Shown in pieces: positions 25,601 to 34,285 of a DNA stretch of 64,000 bases. The notes under the pieces are model-generated. The model did not search any database and was not told the origin of the DNA. It saw only the letters and a list, made by a program, of their open reading frames with translations. The translations under genes were made by a program, and so were the position numbers. The DNA is from Cunninghamella blakesleeana (taxonomy: Eukaryota > Mucoromycota > Mucoromycetes > Mucorales > Cunninghamellaceae). Where the stretch lies: NCBI GenBank assembly GCA_017871115.1, contig JAFCIZ010000011.1:637501-701500 (forward strand). Direction: 5' to 3'. Numbering within the stretch: the first letter of the stretch is position 1; the number at the start of each line of letters is the position of its first letter.

Positions 25601-26321
25601 TTAGAGCGGAGTTGGTGTTGAGCCTGTGTAACCTAAATATAAAATATGTATAAATAAATACAAATTTATAAAACAATTAATTTTTAGCGCGTTTTTTTAT
25701 AATTTACATTTTCATTAAGCGAAGAAGGTATAGTTGGTAATGGACGATCAATGAACCCTCGTTGAGTTTTATATTGTTTATAACATGTGGTGCAATATAT
25801 CCCCTAAAAAAAATTAAAAAAAAATAAAAAAATAAAAGGTTATAATATATTTTTATATTTAAGCATTAAAATAATAATAATATTAATAATAATAATAATT
25901 CATCTATATAAAAATAGAATTTATCCCTTTTTTTTATTGTTGATTTTCTTATATACTCACTTTACTGGTCTGAGTATAAATAAGATCATCTATATGTTTA
26001 TTACACGAAATACATCGAAAACATTCAACGTGAAATGAATCTTCACCTATATAGTATAGTTTAATAATAAGAATAATAATATACATATATATATTAGTGA
26101 ATCATTCTTATTCTAAATTATGTCATTCTATTTATATATATGTCTATATTTTACCAGTAACAATAGCTTCTTTATCAATATGGGTTCCACATAATTTACA
26201 TTCATAAGAGCAGCTTTTACAAACAGGCCTACCATCAGTTAATAATAGTAAATCTCGTTGATTTTCTACGTTTTGATGACATTTAGCACATGCAAAACTA
26301 GTATTTAAATAATAATAATTG

Positions 26322-26360
<39 letters not shown>

Positions 26361-26528
26361 GTATCCATTCTTTTTTTTTAAAAAAAATAAATATCTTATT
26401 TACCAACTTGAATGAAATAATGAATCTCCAAAAGATATAACTGAACCATGTATTGATTTTAAACACCCAGTACAAGCATTATTGTTTATCAAATTATTTT
26501 TATTATGATTATTAATAGCTGTGGCCAT
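22654..26528 (-). CDS. Rho GTPase-activating protein with two LIM domains, coiled coil and C1 domain (Rga-type)
   Basis: About ten exons, hand-joined. Exon 1 starts MATAINNHNKNN and opens LIM 1 (CTGCLKSIHG). The next exons carry CAKCHQNVENQRD, CKSCSYECKLCG, FHVECFRCISCNKHID and YCTTCYKQYK, that is, two zinc-binding LIM domains. A Ser-rich linker (25500-25620), coiled-coil exons (25400-24240), and a C1 zinc finger (CIGCGEKMWG to HCGSYGHLRC, about 23700-23575) follow. The C-terminal RhoGAP domain begins near 23430 and holds GIYRKSGGAAQM, whose Arg is the GTPase-stimulating finger, plus LKQYFRELPNPLLPYELY and MVFGPTLM. Fungal Rga proteins switch off Cdc42/Rho at growth sites; LIM domains position them. 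Order LIM-LIM-C1-RhoGAP is seen in filamentous fungi. Exon borders in the linker are less certain than the domains. Confidence 0.87.
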
Positions 26529-26883
26529 ACTTTATATTAATAAATAAATGAGTGAGAAAGAAAAAAGAAAAAGAGAAAAAAGAAAAAGAGAATAATTAAG
26601 TGAGATAAAATAAAATATAATATGATAAACCTTTTTATGAAAATAGTAGGACAAAAAAAAAGCTCAAAGCATTCTCACATATGGAAACCAATGGAGTTTT
26701 GTTAGGTAACACATTTTAGATTTAGTGGAACCTAACAAAATCATTGACTCCAATGATAGAGTTGCTCAAAGCGTTTTTGACGATTATAAATGTACAACAA
26801 GTAAAATAATATATATATATATATTTCTTTTTCTTCTTTCTATTTATCACGGGTAAAAATTAAGGTTTTTATATTATATTATT
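26529..26883. other. Spacer containing a hairpin element
   Basis: Between the RhoGAP start and the 3' end of the broken HTATIP2-like gene. It holds purine-rich repeats (AAAGAGAAAAAAG, twice, near 26556-26585) and the hairpin listed separately. Confidence 0.45.
26662..26772. repeat. Hairpin-forming segment bounded by 9-bp direct repeats (MITE-like candidate)
   Basis: The 9-mer GCTCAAAGC occurs at 26662-26670 and again at 26764-26772. Between them lie inverted arms: GGAGTTTTGTTAGGT at about 26692-26706 pairs with ACCTAACAAAATCATTGACTCC at about 26730-26751, the right arm carrying a short internal extra. Nine-bp duplications are typical of Mutator-like insertions, but the ends next to the direct repeats do not form clean terminal inverted repeats, so this stays a candidate. 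Confidence 0.4.
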
Positions 26884-28130
26884 TTATTTAGTCATTTCAT
26901 CAATATTATTCTTTGAGAAAATAAATACTTTTGTACCAATCTTACTGGTATGTATATGTATATCTTTTGGAATAGAATTAGATTGTTGAGCAGTTAACTT
27001 CATTGCTTGACCAACACGAATGACAGGTATTGATATATGTAAATTAAAATGACTGTTTACCTTTGGAATAACAACTTCTGCTAATGCTTCTAAATACCTC
27101 GTCTTGGCTCTTGATGCTTCCACCTCTAAAAATCCAGGGCGGAAAATAGACCTTTTCAAATCCAGCTTCACTCAATCTTTCTTCCGTTTCACCTTAATCA
27201 TATAATAATAATAAAATAAAACCCAATCAATTTTATTGTTTCATTGTTTTTTAGACTTTAAACTTTTTTATCCATATATGGTTATTTGTTGATTACCTTT
27301 ACTTTGAGGAAATAATAGTGGTGAATTTATATTTGCGTGCTTTTATTTTTTATAAAAAAAATTAGCATTGGGTTTAAAAATGTTCATAAAAATTAGTTTT
27401 TTTTTCTCTCTCTCTCTTTTTTTTTATACTTACAGGAGATGAAAAGTATAAAAAATGAACGGGACTTTTTAAGGTACTTTCATTATTTTTGGATGGATTT
27501 TCTTCAATGATCATTCTTGTATTATTAATTACATATTCTTGATCAATTTTTAAAATAATTTTCAGCAGATCCAACATCGGCTCTTGTTGTATTAAGGCAA
27601 CAATAAATATCGCTAAAATACATGTAGTAATAACACATAACCGTAGGATAAATCATAAATATAACTAATTTATGTAAATAAGATCGATGCTATTAAAATT
27701 ATATGTACTTGATATTACGGAAATCTTGTTTATTTTCCTCTAGGGTTTCAAAATTAACTATTTTTTGTACCTATAAATAATTAAAAATATATATGACTAT
27801 TTATCAACTTTTTGCTCTTCGAGTAATTTAATAATAATAACAATAATGATAATATAAGTCCTCATCAGCTTTTCTTTAGGAATAGAAGCGTCTAATTCAA
27901 CAACTCTTCGACCTATCGTGAAAACGGTTGTATAGTTATAATCTTTTAATACATTGTTTAATAAGGCTGTACCAACAGCACCTTATTTTTTTTTTAATAA
28001 TGACAAATATTATGGTTATGATTATTGTTATTATTAAACACCTGCTTAATTGAACCATTTGATTTTAAAAACTATATATTTATATATATTACATACCAGT
28101 AGCACCGAGAACTAAAGCCATTTTATTCAT
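26884..28130 (-). pseudogene. Broken HTATIP2/Fmp52-like NAD(P)-binding oxidoreductase
   Basis: Exon-like pieces in order read MNKMALVLGATG, VFTIGRRVVELD, KIVNFETLEENKQDFRNI, DIYCCLNTTRADVGSAENYF, HFLYFSSP, NINSPLLFPQSKGETEERL, and SIFRPGFLEVEASRAK through VIRVGQAMKLT. These are the landmarks of the atypical short-chain dehydrogenase family of HTATIP2/Fmp52: a Rossmann GATG, the CCLxTTR segment, SSxxAN, QxKGxxE and FRPG. Three lesions are visible. No GT follows exon 2: after CTG the sequence is ATGAGG (27860-27865), as if a GTGAGG donor lost its first base. A one-base shift with in-frame TGA sits at 27544-27560, and a second frame change lies at about 27155-27165, between GFEK and SIFRPG. Together these argue for a pseudogene; assembly indels could explain the two frameshifts but less easily the donor. 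Confidence 0.72.
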
Positions 28131-28697
28131 TTTTTTTCTTGTATTTGTTGACATGAGGTATTTTTTATTTAATTATCTTTTTTATAAAAAGTAAAGGGTG
28201 CTTAAAAAATCATTTGAAGTAGAAAAAAAAAATTATAAAAAATTCTTTTTTGGAATGTAGTTATGTTTTATCAGATCCATAAAAGGAGATAAACACCAGC
28301 ATTATTGGTTAACACCCGTTGCCTTTTTCTTATATTTTAGAGATTCACTTTAATATTAATTTTATTAAAAGAAATATATAATGAAGTTGTTAGTAATACA
28401 AATGCGTTAAATGTTGGATATTTTGAAATGGTATATATCTCTCAAGTAATAAATGGGTTGATAATAATATAAATTGCTAATATGGAACAAAAGAAAGAAA
28501 AAAAAGAAAAAGAAAATTCAGAGTATTAATTCATTTTTTTTAATAATATTCAAACGTTTGCTTTTCATAAAGAATATATATATATATATATATACTTTTT
28601 TCTTAATTGTTCTTCATTTCAACATTTTATTCTAATTTATTTATTTTAATGTATTATTCATACAATCATGCAATTAAATATCCTTACTTCATAAAGG

Positions 28698-28743
<46 letters not shown>

Positions 28744-29266
28744 ACCAATGCAATTTTTTTAAAAATAAAGAAGAGGAAAAGAGCAGTATTAGCAAAATCT
28801 AAATAGATACTATTCATTATAATGTTTACTTGAAGATATTAGATAATTTATCTATAAATGCATTTTTTTAGCACTGAGTTTGAAACCATCATATATCCAG
28901 ACACCTTTTTTATTCATTTAAAAAATTTGCTTTAACAGTTTGTGTTTTAGTGATAATGATAAAATTTTGGTAGATCAAGGTGTATTCTTTCTAGAATTTT
29001 TTGAATAAAACTCAATGATTTTTAACTTTAAATCCAAATAAGGTTCATAAAAGAAAATATGCAGTATCATTTAAAAAAAATCATTTTACTTATTTGCAAA
29101 GAGAGAAAATAGATATACATGATTATCAAATATTAAAAAAAAGATCAATTCCATTTTTATTTATTTATCTATTTTTATTAGTTATGCCATTTTTTTTTAT
29201 TATTTACAAATTAAATCGAATAAATCAATAAAGAATGAAGATATGATGATAATGATAATAATAAGT
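28131..29266. other. Intergenic AT-rich region
   Basis: About 1.1 kb without a supported frame. Contains (TA)n of about 43 nt at 28699-28741 and a shorter run at 28577-28594. It holds the presumed promoter of the broken HTATIP2-like gene and the 3' end of FCF1. Confidence 0.45.
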
Positions 29267-30319
29267 TTAAAAAGCATTTGTACCTAACTCTGGTAATCTT
29301 TCAATAACATACTTTCTACCAGAAATATACATAATAGGGATACCAGGTACTTTGCGAATTCTACGTTTTAAATCACGATCACAAGTGGCTACAATATAAC
29401 ATTTATGTTGCATTACCCGCTGCACAAGACAGTCATCAGCATAGGTACCTTTATGTGAACAAGGTAATCTTTCAAATCGAGGATCACGAGCAATTCTATA
29501 AATTAGATATATATATTAATTAGAGATCATCATCCTTATTATCTTTATTTATTTATTTTTAATCATTTCCCATCTTACTTTAATGCAATTCGATATTTTG
29601 GACCAAGCTTTTCCAATTCTGCTAAAACACAATCCGTAATACAAGGAATACCTGTAGTCATAAAAAAAAAATAGTAATAATTGTGATGAAATGTTTAGTC
29701 TTCCCTTTCTCTTTCTCTTTTAATAACCGTTATTATTATTACTTTTAGCATAAAGACAGTCCATCATAGATTTAACAAGTTCAAGTTTGTTTTGAATAGA
29801 AAAGTTGATAAAATTGGTATCTACCAATATATGGTATGGAGGTCCAAGGGCAGAATTATATTGAAAGAACATAGAGGACGCTACTTGTGGTCTAAAGTAA
29901 AAAAAAGAAAAAAGAAAAAATAGAAATATAGAAATATATGAATACATATATTGACAGATCTTTAATCATTCTATTGTTTAATGAATACAAACTTACACTT
30001 GACGAACTGTAGCCTTTTCTTTACTTTCTTCCTTCTTTTTTAATTTTTCTTTATTTTCCTTCCTATTAAAAAAATACAAATCATTAGTATGATCATTATA
30101 TAAATATTTGTATACGTGGTTATCAATTATTATATATTAATCTATTTACAATCTAGCATCTTTAGTACTGATCATTCGTTTCACTTGAGCAAATTTTCTT
30201 GTTGTTCTAGCTTTACCCTACATATATATAAAATTATAAAATTTATTTATTTAGTCATTTATTATAGCTACTACTGCTATTATTATTATTGTTATTATTA
30301 TTAAAGTATTTTTTACCAT
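29267..30319 (-). CDS. FCF1: Fcf1/Utp24 PIN-domain pre-rRNA endonuclease
   Basis: Six exons join to 195 residues: 30319-30317, 30217-30150, 30062-29997, 29891-29743, 29651-29579 and 29495-29267. The first coding exon is the ATG alone. The product starts [19 protein letters not shown] and contains [15 protein letters not shown] (first PIN-domain Asp), [39 protein letters not shown] (metal-binding acidic pair) and [17 protein letters not shown]. Length and sequence match Fcf1 throughout. Fcf1 is part of the small-subunit processome and cuts pre-rRNA at the early 18S-flanking sites. The nucleophile-coordinating Asp residues are intact. It is head-to-head with QTRT1, with 242 bp between the two starts. 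Identity is firm. Confidence 0.93.
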
Positions 30320-30561
30320 TTTATATAAAGTTAAATATTTAATTAAAAAAATATATTTGTAAGAAAGAGAAAAGTGAAAAAAAAAAAAGCTTTAAATTTT
30401 AAAAAAGAGAGGTGGCTGAGTTGAAAAAAATCCTTCAACTTGTCAATTTTTTTTCTAAAACGACCTTTTTTTCCTTTTTCTTTATTTCTTTCTTTCTTTT
30501 CTTTAAAATAAAAATAAAAGTAGCCATTCTTTCTTCACACTATAGACGGTTTTATTCTACT
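30320..30561. promoter_or_regulatory. Shared divergent promoter region of FCF1 and QTRT1
   Basis: Only 242 bp separate the two start codons. The interval is A/T-rich with a C/T-rich stretch (TTTCTTTATTTCTTTC-type, 30470-30505) just before the QTRT1 ATG. No defined TATA or activator site can be assigned by eye; a bidirectional promoter is inferred from geometry. Confidence 0.45.
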
Positions 30562-32064
30562 ATGAAAAGTGCTCTTACTTTTGAAACTGTAGCCACTTGT
30601 TCTACTACCAAGGCAAGAGCTTCACTATTAACTTTACCTCATGGCCCTGTTAATACACCTGTTTTTATGCCAGTGGGGACTCAAGGTACACTTAAAGGTG
30701 TAACTCCTCAACAATTAAAGAATATGAATTGTCAAATTATGTTAAATAATACTTATCACTTGGTAAGAAAAAAAGAAAAAAAGAAGTAATAATAGTAGCA
30801 GTAATAATAAAATAAAATAAATAATTGAGATAAAATAATAAAAAATTTTAAAATTTTTTTTAGGGGCTGAAACCAGGAAAAGAAACATTAGATATGATTG
30901 GAGGAACACATCGTTTTCAACAATGGGATGGTAATTTATTAACAGATAGTGGAGGATTTCAAATGGTATCATTGTTAAAATTAGCAGAAATTACAGAAAA
31001 AGGGGTACAGTTTGCTTCACCACATGATGGGTCACTAATGATGTTAACACCAGAGCATTCAATGGCTTTACAAAATACAATAGGGGCAGATATTATGATG
31101 CAGTTGGATGATGTGATTTCTTCTTTAACAACTGGCCCAAGAGTAGAAGAAGCTATGTGGCGATCTATTCGATGGTTAGATCGCTGTATTGAAGCCCATC
31201 AACGTCCTCATGATCAAAATTTATTTGCCATTATTCAAGGTGGTTTGAATAAGGATTTAAGACGAAAATGTGTTGAAGAAATGATTAAACGGGATACTCC
31301 AGGTTACGCTGTAGGTGGATTAAGTGGTGGTGAAGAAAAGAATGAATTTTGGCAAATGTAAAAAGTTTTAAAGAGCAACAATAATAACATTATATATATA
31401 TACATAATATATTAATACAAAAGTCTTTTTTATCTATTTTTTTTTCATTGATTTATATTAGTGTTTCATTGTGTACAGACTTATTACCAAAAAACAAACC
31501 AATTTATTGTATGGGAGTTGGATATGCTGAAGATTTAGTTGTATGTGTTGCTCTAGGTGTTGATATGTTTGATTGCGTCTATCCTACAAGAACTGCTGTA
31601 AGTATAGAGTTACATATATGTATATAAACGAGAGAAAAATAAATGAAAAAGTACGTATATGTAATAATATTGTATATTTTTTTATTTTTATTTTTTTTGT
31701 TCTTTGGTAGCGATTTGGAAATGCATTAACAATGAATGGAATTTTATCATTAAAAACAAATAGATTTGCTAATGATTTTGGACCTATTGAAGAAGGATGT
31801 GATTGTTCTACTTGTAAAAACTATACTCGATCTTATATTCACCTTTTAATATCAAGTAAAGAAACAGTTGGATGTCATTTAGTTACAGTACATAATGTTG
31901 CTTTTCAATTACGTTTAATGAATGGTTTACGAAATGCTATTATAGAAGATCGATTCCCGGATCATGTTAAACAATTCTTTGCTAATTATTTTGGTGATAA
32001 ATCTAAATACCCTGCTTGGGCTGTTTCAGCTCTTCAAAGTGTTAATGTTGACCTTTTATCTTAG
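30562..32064 (+). CDS. QTRT1: Queuine tRNA-ribosyltransferase catalytic subunit (TGT)
   Basis: Four exons, 30562-30762, 30864-31357, 31462-31597 and 31711-32064, give 394 residues, the family length. Motifs: [36 protein letters not shown] (active-site Asp), [51 protein letters not shown] (nucleophile Asp), and the zinc site [17 protein letters not shown] with a later HN. The enzyme swaps guanine for queuine at the wobble base of tRNAs with GUN anticodons; eukaryotes use a QTRT1/QTRT2 dimer and take queuine from outside. The ATG at 30562 is the first in frame; upstream codons (HYRRFYST) are open but lack an ATG. All catalytic and zinc residues are intact. Confidence 0.94.
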
Positions 32065-32396
32065 ATGTGATACATTAATTTTTGTGTTTTTGTTTCTGTT
32101 ATTTTATATATATGAAGAAGTTAGAATATGTATACATTTTACCAATTTAATAATAATAATAATAAATTAAAAAAAGTTTATATAGAAAGTATTTATGTTT
32201 CAATTGTTATATAATTAAACGAAAAACGCGATTTTTTTTAAAGGAAATAGAATGTAAAATTTATTGATTTTTATATAAATATAGGAAATAAGGTTTTTTA
32301 AAAAAATTAAAGTGATTGGCTAATTGATATATGATACATATTAGTAGGAATGCCATGAGAAATATAGTTATAAAAATATATAAAGTTTGCAGTTTT
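32065..32396. other. Convergent spacer between QTRT1 and the CaaX-box gene
   Basis: AT-rich, no gene. Contains the two 3' ends and a short (TAA)n right after QTRT1 at about 32148-32165. Confidence 0.45.
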
Positions 32397-32984
32397 TTAT
32401 AAAATAATACATGACATAGGTTCTTGCATAGTTTTTACTTTAAATTTAACATTTTTATGAAGATTACCAAGCAATCCCACACCCCATTTTGCAAAAACAC
32501 AAAAGTATTTTCGTTTATAATAAACAGTGCAAACCGCTCTAATATCTTTGTCTTTAATTTTCTTTGCATTCAAGTAATAATACGCCAATTCAATATCTGT
32601 AAAAATATCTCTATCTTCATTAATAGCTGTGTCCCTCCCTCTATCAAATCTCTCTTCCAGAGCAGCTCTTAATCTTGCTAATATATCTCTAAAATAGCCT
32701 TTTTCATACATGCTATCTATGATAGCTTCTGCTTGCCTTGCCACTTCTTCATTATCTTTATAAAGAGGAGATTTATGAATTACACAAAAATTTTCAACTT
32801 TATAAATTTTTTTGAACATAATATTAGCTAAAGAGTTGCCAATAGCGCTACCATCAAGTCCACCACCAATAACACCAAGAGCTGCTCCAGCAGCAGTAAC
32901 ACCAACTGTTCCAACCAATTTCCCAGCTTCTATTAGAGTTTCATTTTTGCCGGTTACTTTTACATTTTGCAAAATATCTTCCAT
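32397..32984 (-). CDS. Orphan protein with glycine-zipper segment and C-terminal CaaX box
   Basis: Single-exon frame of 195 residues with balanced composition. Residues about 21-50 are a Gly/Ala-rich hydrophobic segment (GKLVGTVGVTAAGAALGVIG, then GGLDGSAIGN) resembling glycine-zipper membrane-active helices. A charged helical middle follows (EVARQAEAIIDSMYEKGYF, LRAALEERFDRGRD, FTDIELAYYYLNAKKIKDKD). The end is SCIIL: Cys192 followed by two aliphatics and Leu, a consensus prenylation site of the geranylgeranyl type, preceded by basic residues (KNVKFKVK) that would help membrane binding. I do not recognise the family. A membrane-tethered protein is the reasonable reading; no enzymatic motif is seen. 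Intronless, unlike most neighbours. Confidence 0.72.
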   Translation of the reverse strand: MEDILQNVKVTGKNETLIEAGKLVGTVGVTAAGAALGVIGGGLDGSAIGNSLANIMFKKIYKVENFCVIHKSPLYKDNEEVARQAEAIIDSMYEKGYFRDILARLRAALEERFDRGRDTAINEDRDIFTDIELAYYYLNAKKIKDKDIRAVCTVYYKRKYFCVFAKWGVGLLGNLHKNVKFKVKTMQEPMSCIIL

Positions 32985-34285
32985 TGTTAAATTTATTTAT
33001 GTATTGTTAAAAAGAAATAGAAAAAATAATAATAATAAAAGAAAGAGAAGGAAAAATAAATAGTATCATCTTTTTTTTTTAAAAAAAAAAAATAGAGTTT
33101 ATGTGTTCCCAATATCTAATTGTTTAACGTAATCAATCCTAATATTATTATTATTACCATGTATTGAATCCATAACTTCGCCACAATAATGAAGTTTTCA
33201 TCGTTTAATATAATGTAAAGATCACAAAATATATAATAAATAAAAAAAAGCCTTTTGTTTCACGAATTTAGTTACAAAGACAAAAAAGGAAGTTCGCATT
33301 CATCACTACGCCACAAACATCCAATACACTCCTTCATTCTAGTATTTATTGGAAAGAAAAAAAATCTTGATTTATTCCATTTTTATATATATAAAATACC
33401 ATTTCTCTAAAAATAAATATTTTGATTTTTCTACATAATAAAAGGATGTGATATAAATAATAATTCTAAAATAGGTTGTAAAAATGTCGTGGGACTATAG
33501 CAATAAAGTTGTATCTCATTTTATCACTAGGGTAACTGGAATACAACAAATATTTTTTTTTAGGTTTATGGCTTTGAATATAAAGGATAACTAAATAAAT
33601 CATATTTATGTCTAATGATTTCAGTTTTGTATTCATATATTAAAATTGTTCAAAAAAAGACATACCATATTGGACTCGAATTAAACTTCTTTCGTTCCAT
33701 GGTATGAATACTTTTAATTGATCTTTATTAGTATTAAAAATAAGTCCTTATCTTCTGTATAAAATTTTAGGCCACCCATAAATATGTAAGTTTAAATTGA
33801 TTTAATTTGATTTTTCTATCGCATTTAAAACAATAGCAGAAAAAACATTAAATATTTTTTAATCCAAATCTTTGCAACCCATCTTTTTTTTCTTATCTTA
33901 TTTCTTCAGTCTACTCCATTTGAATTTTTAATATATTTAATTCTCAATATTTGTATGTTATTAAGTTATATTAATATTCTCGTCGTATCTAAATTATATA
34001 AAATTCATAAATTTTATATAAAAAAATTTATCTCCATTAAGAAAATAAGCATCGCTTTGTTGTGTTTTATTTATTTACAAGTGATATTTTAAATTAACCA
34101 TATATATTTACTGCTAAGTAATGATACTAGACGATAATATTTAATTTTAGTTCAATAAACAGAAAAAAAGCATAAATTTAAAAAGTTAAAAAGTTAGTAA
34201 TACAAATAAAATGAGCTAATTTTTAGATTATTATTCCATCGTCAACAGTATAAGCAATGTCCAACCTTTTTCCGTATCGTTTTAA
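32985..34285. other. Intergenic AT-rich region
   Basis: About 1.3 kb with a T10-A12 block at 33071-33092. No supported frame on either strand outside the edge of the HET-like gene. Confidence 0.45.

Noticed and set aside
30412..30561. N-terminal extension of QTRT1
   Set aside because: The extension would need a GTG start and is Phe/Lys/Ile-rich; the ATG at 30562 gives the normal family N-terminus.
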